Assembly: GCA_026991065.1 (NCBI GenBank)
Contig: JALXCG010000506.1
Location: forward strand, 1-18,215
DNA from: JALXCG01 sp026991065 [NCBI: Gemmatimonadota bacterium]
GTDB lineage: Bacteria; GCA-2686955
DNA: 18,215 nucleotides
Direction: 5' to 3'
In this document: positions 7,349 through 14,569 of the stretch, piece after piece
Layout: every line of letters begins with the position of its first letter
Numbering within the stretch: position 1 is the first letter of the stretch
Program-made: the position numbers and the translations under genes
The notes under the pieces: model-generated
Databases searched by the model: none
Told to the model about the DNA's origin: nothing
What the model saw: the letters and a program-made list of their open reading frames with translations, nothing else

Positions 7349-7876
7349 ATGGAAACCGTATTCGAAGGTTCGAAGATCGTCAAGATCGATGCCAAGAGCC
7401 GCCTGGCGCTCCCGGCAAGCTTTCGTGGTGCCCTCAACCCCAATCATGGCAATGCGGTCATTCTGACTCTGGCGTCCGAAGGGTGTCTCGCCGCGTATCG
7501 GCCGGCTGAATGGGAAACTCGCCAGGAGCGAATCCGGTGGTTGGCCAACAAACATCCGGGAAACCGCCGGGTTCGACGCTATGTCCGCTTGCTCTTGGGA
7601 GCGAAGGAGGTCGTGGTTCTGGACACGCAGGGCAGAATCGTGCTGCCCGAGCACCTGCGCAGTTATGCCGGACTCACCCACACCGCCAAGGTGATCGGCT
7701 GCATTGACAAAGTCGAGATTTGGGATCCCGGGCGCTTCCAGGAGCACCTGCAGGACGACTCGCTGGGAACTCTCGCGGAGTTGGAAGAGGAGTTGGAATA
7801 CGGCCCGATGCTGCGGTCGGGGCCGGAGAGCCAAGAGGTTGTGCCCGGTGTTGTTGGGGGCGAGGGGGTGGGATGA
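7349..7876 (+). CDS. mraZ: MraZ, transcriptional regulator of the dcw cluster
   Basis: MraZ is a DNA-binding protein with two AbrB/SpoVT-like halves that typically binds upstream of its own gene and controls the dcw operon. Both halves are visible: VKIDAKSRLALPASFRG (residues 11-27) and VVLDTQGRIVLPEHLRSYAGL (89-109). The second has the family DxxGR motif; the first has Ser in place of the usual Gly (DAKSR for DAKGR). The protein is 175 residues, longer than the usual ~140-150, with an acidic, then Gly/Val-rich tail after about residue 140. The ATG at 7349 is preceded by TGGAAG at the right distance and gives the expected short N-terminus; an upstream in-frame TTG at 7316 is less likely. The stop overlaps rsmH as ATGA. 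As first gene of the cluster it probably autoregulates the operon. Confidence 0.92.
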   Translation: METVFEGSKIVKIDAKSRLALPASFRGALNPNHGNAVILTLASEGCLAAYRPAEWETRQERIRWLANKHPGNRRVRRYVRLLLGAKEVVVLDTQGRIVLPEHLRSYAGLTHTAKVIGCIDKVEIWDPGRFQEHLQDDSLGTLAELEEELEYGPMLRSGPESQEVVPGVVGGEGVG

Positions 7877-8823
7877 AAGAGAATCAACACATCCCCGTGC
7901 TGCGCCAGGAGTGCACCGAACTGCTGATTACGCGGCCCGGCGGCCGTCTTCTCGACGGCACAGTCGGAATGGCCGGAACCTCCCTCGCACTGCTGGAGAA
8001 AGCCGGCCCGCAAGCGTTCCTGATCGGCATGGATCTGGATCTTGAGTCGCTGCGGCGCGCGCGTCGGGTGCTCTCTGAATCCGCGCCGAATGGGCACTGG
8101 GGGTTGGTGCGGGCGTCGTTCGCCCGAATGGATGTCGTGCTCGGTGGTGGCGTGGGCACATTCGACGCAGTTCTTCTCGACCTTGGCTACTCGTCGGTCC
8201 AACTGGATGACCCTCGCCGCGGACTGAGCTATGCCGTGGATGGCCCGCTCGACATGCGGCTCTCCCCGGTCGTGGGCCCGCCCGCGAGCGAGTGGGTCAA
8301 TCAACTACCTGTCGCCGAGTTGGCGGATCTGATTCGCTGCTTTGGCGAGGAGAGGCACGCGCATCGAATCGCGCGAGCCATTGACAACGCGCGCCGGCGC
8401 GCGCCCATCCTGACGACCGGAGCATTGCGCGACGCAATCTCCACTGTTGTTCCGCCGCGATTTCGAATCAAGACCCTGGCACGGGTCTTTCAGGCGATTC
8501 GGATCCACGTCAATCGGGAACTCGAAGCCCTGGAAGCAGCTCTTCCCGCCGCGACCCGCCTGTTGGCACCAGGTGGCCGTCTTGGGGTGATCTCCTTCCA
8601 CAGCCTCGAAGATCGCATTGTGAAGCGATTCATGATGCATGCAGCGAAGGACTGCATCTGTCCGCCGGATTTCCCGGCATGTTGTTGTAAGCACCGGGCG
8701 ACACTCCGCCTGGTGACCAGAAAGCCGGTGCGAGCCGGCAAGAGTGAGATCTCGCGCAACATTCGCAGCCGTTCGGCAACGCTGCGAGTGGCGGCGAAAC
8801 TCTCGTGCGAGTTGGCGGCATGA
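7873..8823 (+). CDS. rsmH: 16S rRNA (cytosine-1402 N4) methyltransferase RsmH
   Basis: RsmH (MraW) methylates N4 of C1402 in 16S rRNA using S-adenosylmethionine. The 316-residue length is normal. The protein starts with HIPVLRQECTELL. It has the SAM-binding region LLDGTVGMAGTSLALLE (26-42; most relatives have G-G-H-S where this has A-G-T-S), LLDLGYSS (101-108), GPLDMRL (124-130), the highly typical SFHSLEDRIVKRF (241-253), and the C-terminal CICPPDFPACCCKH (261-274) with NIRSRSATLR (296-305). The start overlaps the mraZ stop by four bases (ATGA), so translation is probably coupled. The altered SAM loop (Met-Ala-Gly-Thr) is a small deviation, not an obvious loss of function. Confidence 0.96.
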   Translation: MKENQHIPVLRQECTELLITRPGGRLLDGTVGMAGTSLALLEKAGPQAFLIGMDLDLESLRRARRVLSESAPNGHWGLVRASFARMDVVLGGGVGTFDAVLLDLGYSSVQLDDPRRGLSYAVDGPLDMRLSPVVGPPASEWVNQLPVAELADLIRCFGEERHAHRIARAIDNARRRAPILTTGALRDAISTVVPPRFRIKTLARVFQAIRIHVNRELEALEAALPAATRLLAPGGRLGVISFHSLEDRIVKRFMMHAAKDCICPPDFPACCCKHRATLRLVTRKPVRAGKSEISRNIRSRSATLRVAAKLSCELAA

Positions 8824-8904
8824 CCAAGCAGTCGCCAATGATTCAGAGACATCGAGTGCGGGCGCTTGGCCATCGGCGCCGGTTGCACTTTGTTAGGGGA
8901 AAAC

Positions 8905-9294
8905 ATGAAACAGCAACGACAGTCACTGCGCTGCGGAAGTCGGGCGGCCGCCGCCGGTGCGCTGACGGTCGGTTTGATGATGATCGCGTCATGCGTGCAG
9001 AACCAATGCATGCTGTGCTCCATAGAGTTGGAGGCGCTCGACCAGCAGCTGGCCAAGATCCACCAGGAGGAGGAGGGAATGGAGTTCGCCTGGCGGGTCC
9101 TGACCGATCAAGACCGGGTGCAGCGCCTGGCGAGCGCCAACGGGCTGACTCAGCAATGGGGCGCTGCGCTCTGCTACAAAGTGGTGCGTCCAGATGCTCC
9201 CGAGCAGGGGCTTCTCGCGGAAGCGTGGCATGACACCAAAGACATGGTTGTGGCGCTGGTCTCGCCGCGACCTGTGTACGCGGCGGAACACTGA
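8905..9294 (+). CDS. ftsL: FtsL-like cell division protein
   Basis: This is a 129-residue protein with a short basic N-terminus (1-13), one hydrophobic segment (about 14-31), then a heptad-like stretch LEALDQQLAKIHQEEEG followed by EFAWRVLTDQDRVQRLASANGL (60-81). That layout, and especially the W-x-x-L-T-D-x-x-R-x-x-x-L-A-x-x-x-G-L ending, is the FtsL pattern. The place between rsmH and ftsI is the standard ftsL locus. FtsL forms a bitopic complex with FtsB and FtsQ and activates FtsW-FtsI. Cys residues 30, 35 and 38 cluster at the outer end of the helix, and IASC (27-30) reads as a lipobox, which is unusual. The ATG at 8905 follows AGGGGA at a suitable distance; earlier in-frame TTG at 8866 is weaker. 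The sequence family is too variable for certainty without a search. Confidence 0.75.
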   Translation: MKQQRQSLRCGSRAAAAGALTVGLMMIASCVQNQCMLCSIELEALDQQLAKIHQEEEGMEFAWRVLTDQDRVQRLASANGLTQQWGAALCYKVVRPDAPEQGLLAEAWHDTKDMVVALVSPRPVYAAEH

Positions 9295-9363
9295 TCCAGT
9301 TGAACGGGCATCGCGCCCTCCGCCGCGGAGAGAGTGCAGCCCCAGAACGAGAGGGAGAATTCA

Positions 9364-11295
9364 ATGACGCAGCCTGAGGATCGTCTTCACCGCGCCAGGC
9401 CGATCGGTCTCGCGATGGGCCTGATCCTCATTTTAAGGTTGTTGTGGGTGCAGGTGTTTCCGGCGCAGGTCACTCGGGAAGGGCGCCTTTCCCAGCAACA
9501 GAAGACGGCCTTGATCGATGCCCGCCGCGGCACCGTTTACGACCGCAATCTGCGGGTTCTGGCCCAGACTGTTGCCGACCAACGTCCTGCCGGGCTGGAC
9601 CAGGCTGGAGTGCGTGGAGGTCGTCGCTACGAAGTGCGCGATGCGGCTGCGCACGTGGTCGGGTTTATCGGTCGCGACGGGCATGGGCTGGAAGGTGTGG
9701 AACTGGCATGCGATCAGATCCTCACCGGGACTCCCGGGCGAGTGACCTATGGGCGCTTGGCAGACCGGCGGATGGTGGAGCTGGAACGGGAAAGCCCGGT
9801 CGCTGGAAGGCGTGTAGTTGTTACTTTGGATCAGACTCTTCAGCGCGTGGCGTTTGATGCGCTGCGGGATGGAGTTGAAGAGCACGAGGCCAAGTCGGGG
9901 TCGGCGGTAGTGCTCGACCCTCTCACGGGTGAAGTGTTGGCGATGACCAACTATCCAAGCTTCGATCCCGGCCACATTCCCGGTGGGCATCCGTCGAGCC
10001 TGCGCAATCGTGCCATCACCGATGCTCTGGAACCCGGGTCGGTCTTCAAGATCGTTGCTTTTGCAGGAGCCATCGAGGAGGGGCTCTTCAACCCGGATGA
10101 TACGCTGGATTGTGGCAATGGACGCATTCGACTGGGGCGCCACACGATTCGCGACGTTCATCGCTACGACCGCTTGTGTTTCGCTGATGTGTTGGTGCAT
10201 TCGAGCAACGTCGGGACGATTCGGGTTGCTCAGGCTCTGGGAGCGCGTCGGCTTTTCACCTATGCAAAGAAGTTCGGCTTTGGCGAGCCGACCGGCATTG
10301 ATCTTCCGGGCGAAAGTCGCGGCCTGATCAACACCCCCGGCAGTTCCGCGTGGTCGGGTCTGTCATCGGCGTGTCTGGCCATCGGTCAGGAGGTGTCGGT
10401 AACGACGCTGCAGATGGCTGCCGCGATGGGCGTGTTCGCCGCCGACGGCGTCTTGATGGAGCCTCACATCGTGTTGAGTGTCTCTGCCGCGGATGGTCGC
10501 ACGCCGCAGGTGACCAAGCCCCGCAGGATTCGGCGGGTGGTTTCGCCCGAGACGGCCCGGGAGATGACGCGACTGCTTACCGGCGTCGTGGTTGATGGGA
10601 CCGGAAAATCAGCCGCGGTCGACGGTGTGCGAATTGCGGGGAAGACCGGAACGGCGCAACGTGCGAACCCGAGCGGTGGCTACGATGGCGGTGGTTACAA
10701 CAGCACATTTGTTGGCTTCTTTCCTGATCGCCAGCCCCCGCTGGTGATCGCTGTTGCGGTCATTGAGCCACAGAAGGGACATTTCGGCAGTGAAGTCGCG
10801 GCACCGATATTCCGCCAGATCGCACAGACCATCGCGCGCCGCGACGCGGTTCTCGGGCCGACGATCAAAGCGGATGTGGAACCGGCCTGGGTACGTCTTC
10901 CGCAGTTGCGCGGGCGGGTCGTTGTTGAAGCCCGCGATGAGCTTCGGGCGCTGGGGCTGAACGCCGTTTTCGAGACCGAGAACAGCGACGACATGGCGAT
11001 TGTGATTGACCAGGATCCCGCTCCCGGGAGTCGCGTTCGGCCTGGCGATGTGGTTCTGCTAACGGTGCCGTCGGGGGGCGAAACGGAGCCGGCAGATGAA
11101 TTGGTGGCAGTGCCGAAGCTGAGCGGGATGACCCTGCGGGAAGCGCATCAAAAGCTCCTCGATTGCGGCCTCCGCATGCACCCGGAGGGGTCCGGTCGTA
11201 TTGTTGGGCAGTTGCCGGCTGCCGGCGACCGCGTTGCTCTCCATTCCGTTTGTGTTGTGCGTGCCGCGCCGGTCAGTGGGGAGGAACGATCGTGA
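9364..11295 (+). CDS. ftsI: Class B penicillin-binding protein (FtsI/SpoVD-like) with two PASTA domains
   Basis: This is a 643-residue septal transpeptidase that cross-links peptidoglycan outside the membrane, partnered by FtsW. One N-terminal helix (about 13-32) is followed by ARRGTVYDRNLRVLA (53-67), AAHVVGFIGRDGHGLEGVE (95-113), and the transpeptidase domain with the active-site EPGSVFK (S226, K229), SSN (280-282) and KTGT (427-430). Two PASTA repeats close the protein (about 508-569 and 578-636). Between VLAQTVAD and RRYEVRDAAAH only about 14 residues remain, where E. coli FtsI has about 70, so much of the N-terminal pedestal is absent. The ATG at 9364 has GAGGGAG just upstream; GTG at 9334 is an unlikely longer start. 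The C-terminal stop overlaps murE. PASTA domains point to a SpoVD-like, non-proteobacterial lineage. Confidence 0.93.
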   Translation: MTQPEDRLHRARPIGLAMGLILILRLLWVQVFPAQVTREGRLSQQQKTALIDARRGTVYDRNLRVLAQTVADQRPAGLDQAGVRGGRRYEVRDAAAHVVGFIGRDGHGLEGVELACDQILTGTPGRVTYGRLADRRMVELERESPVAGRRVVVTLDQTLQRVAFDALRDGVEEHEAKSGSAVVLDPLTGEVLAMTNYPSFDPGHIPGGHPSSLRNRAITDALEPGSVFKIVAFAGAIEEGLFNPDDTLDCGNGRIRLGRHTIRDVHRYDRLCFADVLVHSSNVGTIRVAQALGARRLFTYAKKFGFGEPTGIDLPGESRGLINTPGSSAWSGLSSACLAIGQEVSVTTLQMAAAMGVFAADGVLMEPHIVLSVSAADGRTPQVTKPRRIRRVVSPETAREMTRLLTGVVVDGTGKSAAVDGVRIAGKTGTAQRANPSGGYDGGGYNSTFVGFFPDRQPPLVIAVAVIEPQKGHFGSEVAAPIFRQIAQTIARRDAVLGPTIKADVEPAWVRLPQLRGRVVVEARDELRALGLNAVFETENSDDMAIVIDQDPAPGSRVRPGDVVLLTVPSGGETEPADELVAVPKLSGMTLREAHQKLLDCGLRMHPEGSGRIVGQLPAAGDRVALHSVCVVRAAPVSGEERS

Positions 11296-12899
11296 TGGCC
11301 GTTGAGCGGAACACCGATCGCAGCGTTCTTACTCCGGGGGGAAACTGGTCACGCCTCCTGGCCGCGATCGCCGGGAATGATGACAATCTCCTCAGTGCTT
11401 CCGGGCTCTCCGCCACCTCTCTCTGTACCGGCGTGGCCCATGATTCACGCCGCGTCGTGGCCGGTGATCTGTTTGTGGCGATTGTCGGGGCTGTGGCCGA
11501 TGGACACAACCATATCGACGCCGCGGCAAACGCGGGCGCGGTGGCTGTTGTTGCCGAACGCGATGTTGCCGCCGGCCGTCTGCCGGTGATTCGCGTGCGC
11601 AGTACGCGCCGGGCATTGGGACGGATTGCGCGTTTGCGCTGGAAGGCGCCCTCCGCCACCATGCGTGTCATCGCGATTACCGGCACCAACGGGAAGAGCA
11701 GCGTTGCCTGGGGTGTCTCTCATGTGCTCCGGACCTTGGGCACCAAGACCGGTCTTCTCAGCACTGTAAAATATGACACCGGGCGGGACTCGATTGCGGC
11801 GCCGTTGACGACGCCGGACGCGCTTATGCTGCAGGAACTCCTCGCGCGCATGCACGATGCCGGGTGCCGGGCGGTGGTGCTCGAGGCCTCGTCCCACGGA
11901 CTTGCACTGGACCGGCTGGAGGGCTGTGACCTGCATCTGGGGGTGTTCACCAATCTGAGCCGTGACCACCTCGATTACCACGGCGAGATGGAATCTTATC
12001 GTCGGGCCAAGCTGCGGCTCATCGACCTTGTGCGCCGGGCCGATGCGGGGGGAAAGCGGCGGATTGTCTTCAATGCCGATGATCCCGCGTGGAGTGAACT
12101 CCCGCACCTGGCCGCGGATTTGTCGCCATTCGCCTACTCGGTGGATCCACAAAGCGCCGCCGTCGGTTCAGTGGACCTATATGTGGAAGCGACGGATCTT
12201 CAATTGAACGGGACTCGCTATCGAGTCTACGGCCGCGGGTTGCCGATCGACGGGATTGAAGGGCGTACGCCACTCGTCGGTCGCATCAATCTGGAGAATA
12301 CTTGCGCCGTGTTGGCGACCTGTGCGGCGCTTGGGGTTGCCCCGCAAGATGCGGCGCGGGCATTGACCACAGTGAGCCCGGTGCCCGGGAGGATGGAGTG
12401 TGTCGTGGTGGCCGATGCGACGCTCTCCAGGCCGGCGATCATGGTGGACTACGCCCATACGCCCGACGCGATCGCACGAGTGTTGGCTGACCTGCGCCCC
12501 TTGACGACCGGGCGGTTGATTGTGGTGTTCGGCTGCGGTGGGGACCGTGACCGGGGTAAGCGTCCGCTCATGGGGCGTGCCGCGACAGCAGAGAGTGATC
12601 TCGCGATTCTTACCAACGACAACCCCCGCACTGAAGACCCGCGCCGAATTTTCGCCGATGTTCTGGCTGGAACAGGATCGCGCCGTTGTGAAGTGATTCC
12701 GGACCGTCGTGCGGCGATCAGGCGGGCGATAGATGAGGCGGGGTATGGCGACCTGGTCGTGATCCTCGGGAAGGGACACGAGACGGTCCAGATTGTCGGG
12801 GAAGACCGTCTTCCCTTCGACGACCGACAGGTGGTGAAGGAGCTTGTCAGGGAACGCTTCATTGAAGACAGCAATGGGAATGAAAGGAGATCTGGATGA
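11295..12899 (+). CDS. murE: UDP-MurNAc-tripeptide synthetase MurE (meso-diaminopimelate type)
   Basis: MurE adds the third amino acid to UDP-MurNAc-L-Ala-D-Glu in the cytoplasm using ATP. The 534-residue protein shows DSRRVVAGDLFVA (50-62) in the N-terminal domain, the ATP loop AITGTNGKSS (127-136), EASSHGL (197-203), NLSRDHLDYHG (220-230), the lysine expected to be carbamylated in SYRRAKL (K239), VDYAHTPDAI (384-393), GCGGDRDRGKRP (413-424), NDNPRTEDPR (441-450) and LGKGHE (491-496). DNPR is the motif of enzymes that use meso-diaminopimelate, so the peptidoglycan is probably mDAP-type. The ATG at 11295 overlaps the ftsI stop (TGATG), with GGGGAGGA upstream; GTG at 11292 would add one residue. 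It is about 30-40 residues longer than E. coli MurE, mostly at the N-terminus. Confidence 0.96.
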   Translation: MAVERNTDRSVLTPGGNWSRLLAAIAGNDDNLLSASGLSATSLCTGVAHDSRRVVAGDLFVAIVGAVADGHNHIDAAANAGAVAVVAERDVAAGRLPVIRVRSTRRALGRIARLRWKAPSATMRVIAITGTNGKSSVAWGVSHVLRTLGTKTGLLSTVKYDTGRDSIAAPLTTPDALMLQELLARMHDAGCRAVVLEASSHGLALDRLEGCDLHLGVFTNLSRDHLDYHGEMESYRRAKLRLIDLVRRADAGGKRRIVFNADDPAWSELPHLAADLSPFAYSVDPQSAAVGSVDLYVEATDLQLNGTRYRVYGRGLPIDGIEGRTPLVGRINLENTCAVLATCAALGVAPQDAARALTTVSPVPGRMECVVVADATLSRPAIMVDYAHTPDAIARVLADLRPLTTGRLIVVFGCGGDRDRGKRPLMGRAATAESDLAILTNDNPRTEDPRRIFADVLAGTGSRRCEVIPDRRAAIRRAIDEAGYGDLVVILGKGHETVQIVGEDRLPFDDRQVVKELVRERFIEDSNGNERRSG

Positions 12900-13120
12900 C
12901 CGCAGAGCATTTCTTCTGCCGGCAGCGGGGGGCGATTTCACGCACCCAGTGCGCCGCCTGTTTTCGCTCCCGCGGCGATTTTCGGCGCGTCTATCTGACG
13001 CGTGCAATCTGTGCCTCGGCCAATGGCTGCCTGGAAAATCATGATGAGGCTGCCGGTGCTGAATTCGGATTCTGGGAGAAGTTCCCGGACGCTGAGCTGA
13101 CCGAAAGTCGGGTTGCCTGA
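12896..13120 (+). CDS. Small Cys-containing protein of unknown function between murE and murF
   Basis: I do not recognise this 74-residue protein. It begins with ATGA overlapping the murE stop and has a strong AAAGGAGA six to seven bases upstream, one of the best ribosome sites in the window, so it is probably translated. Five cysteines are spaced C8-x10-C19-x2-C22-x16-C39-x5-C45, which could form a small metal site, although this is not a standard zinc ribbon. The first ~45 residues are Arg-rich; the last ~25 are acidic with aromatic residues (EFGFWEKFPDAELTE). There is no membrane helix or signal peptide. Its codons favour G/C at third positions, like neighbouring genes. It is in the same frame as murF and is separated from it by a single TGA. 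A role linked to cell-wall synthesis is suggested only by position. Confidence 0.65.
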   Translation: MTAEHFFCRQRGAISRTQCAACFRSRGDFRRVYLTRAICASANGCLENHDEAAGAEFGFWEKFPDAELTESRVA

Positions 13121-14569
13121 GTGTCCGCGACTTGGAGCCTGAGTTCGGTGACCCGCGCGGTCGATGGCGAGCTGCGCCTCGCCGCTTCGAGTTGTGCCGT
13201 GAACGCGGCTGTTGCCGCTGCCACCCGGCCGCTCCAGGGGGCTTGTATCGATTCGCGGAAGTTGCGTCCAGGCCAGCTTTTTGTTGCTTTGCCGGGCAGC
13301 CGCCAGGATGGTCATGAGCATGTGCTTGCGGCGCTCGAAGAGGGGGCCGGCGGGGCCTTGGTCAGTCACGCCTGGGCCGCCGGGGATCAGGCGCGGGAAG
13401 CGGCCGGGCCGCTGCTCATCGTTGACGATCCGTTGCGGGCACTGCAGGAGTGGGCGGCTGCGCACATCAAGCGCAGCGGTATTCGGGTCGTCGGTGTGAC
13501 CGGTTCCAACGGCAAGACCACCACCAAGGAGTTGATTGTCTCCGCCACCGGTGGCGCGCCTCGGGTCGTGGGATCGCAAGGCAACTACAACAATCAGATC
13601 GGTCTGCCACTCTCGGTTTTGGCGCTTCCCGCGGAGTGCCGGATCGCGGTTCTGGAGATGGGAATGTCGACTCCGGGAGAGATCTCTCGCTTGGTCGAGA
13701 TCGCTCCACCGGAAGTTGCCGTGATCACCAGTCTCGGAACTGCGCACTTGGAAAACTTCACCAGCCTGGAGGAGATCGCCGCTGCCAAGCTGGAGATTGT
13801 CGAACGCGACCCGCGCCTGATCGTTCTCCCTGTCGACGCTCCGATTCTGCGCCGCCTGGCCCGGCAGCGTTGTCCCGGTGCAAACCTCCTTCTGTGCGGA
13901 TTGAGCGAGGCAGCGGAGCTTCGTGCCGATGCGGTGCAACTGAATGACCAGGGGCAGGTTCGATTTCAGGTTGCCGGCCGTGGCGCGGTGCAGCTGGCTC
14001 TCAGCGGCGCCCACAACGTTGGCAATGCCCTGGCGTCGATCGCGGTTGCCGAGTACTTCGGCACTCCCTGGAGCGAAATTGTCGCGGGCCTGGAAAGTGT
14101 CCGCGCGGTTGCCATGCGCACCGAGTATCTGACCATCGACGGCGTTCACTTCATCAACGATGCCTACAATTCGAACCCCGCCTCCATGCGCGCGGCACTT
14201 GATCTGTTGCGCAACACACCCAATGTGTCCGGCCGTCGAGCCCTGGTAGTCGGCGCCATGCTGGAGCTTGGTGATGACTCCGCCGAACTTCATCGCAGGG
14301 TCGGTGAATCGGCAGCAGCCGCGGCAGTCGATCTTCTGGTGGCTGTTGGTCCACTCGGCGAGAAGATCGCGCTGGGCATGCGCCAAGCACTCGATTCGTC
14401 GTCGGCTGCCTCGGTTGTTACTGTGGCGGATGCGCAGGAGGCTGCCGGTCTTCTGGCGGAGTGGGCTGAAGCGGATGACCTGGTCCTGGTGAAAGCATCC
14501 AGAGGCGTTGCGCTGGAAGCGACAATCGAAAAGTTCGCCCGGCTGCGTGCGCGACGAGAGGGACGCTGA
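13121..14569 (+). CDS. murF: UDP-MurNAc-tripeptide--D-Ala-D-Ala ligase MurF
   Basis: MurF joins D-Ala-D-Ala to UDP-MurNAc-tripeptide with ATP, completing the cytoplasmic nucleotide precursor. The 482-residue protein opens with WSLSSVTRAVDGEL, then CIDSRKLRPGQLFVALPG (42-59) of the N-terminal domain, the ATP loop GVTGSNGKTTTKEL (125-138), GNYNNQIGLPLSVL, LEMGMSTPGEI, and the late NDAYNSNPASM (about 346-356). GTG at 13121 immediately follows the TGA of the small gene; this start keeps the full N-terminal domain. No strong ribosome site is visible (a GGG lies eight bases upstream), so translation probably depends on ribosomes arriving from the small gene. The stop overlaps mraY (TGATG). The length is slightly above the usual ~450. 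Confidence 0.95.
   Translation: MSATWSLSSVTRAVDGELRLAASSCAVNAAVAAATRPLQGACIDSRKLRPGQLFVALPGSRQDGHEHVLAALEEGAGGALVSHAWAAGDQAREAAGPLLIVDDPLRALQEWAAAHIKRSGIRVVGVTGSNGKTTTKELIVSATGGAPRVVGSQGNYNNQIGLPLSVLALPAECRIAVLEMGMSTPGEISRLVEIAPPEVAVITSLGTAHLENFTSLEEIAAAKLEIVERDPRLIVLPVDAPILRRLARQRCPGANLLLCGLSEAAELRADAVQLNDQGQVRFQVAGRGAVQLALSGAHNVGNALASIAVAEYFGTPWSEIVAGLESVRAVAMRTEYLTIDGVHFINDAYNSNPASMRAALDLLRNTPNVSGRRALVVGAMLELGDDSAELHRRVGESAAAAAVDLLVAVGPLGEKIALGMRQALDSSSAASVVTVADAQEAAGLLAEWAEADDLVLVKASRGVALEATIEKFARLRARREGR

Noticed and set aside
8820-9233. + strand ORF overlapping ftsL in another frame, starting with ATGA at the rsmH stop
   Set aside because: Beyond its first ~30 codons it is Arg/Gly-rich shadow sequence; ftsL in the other frame has helix, coiled coil and FtsL-like ending. 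Kept only as a low-interest note on the N-terminus.
3611-12472. Several GCGATCGC octamers (for example near 3611, 4945, 11363, 12468), resembling cyanobacterial HIP1
   Set aside because: Only about four copies in 18 kb, all inside coding regions, and gene content gives no cyanobacterial signal.
12938-14386. 482-codon open frame on the - strand opposite murF and the small gene
   Set aside because: No domain or ribosome site context; the + strand has unmistakable MurF motifs. Its overlap with the small gene was considered as an alternative explanation and dismissed because the + strand ORF has a strong ribosome site.
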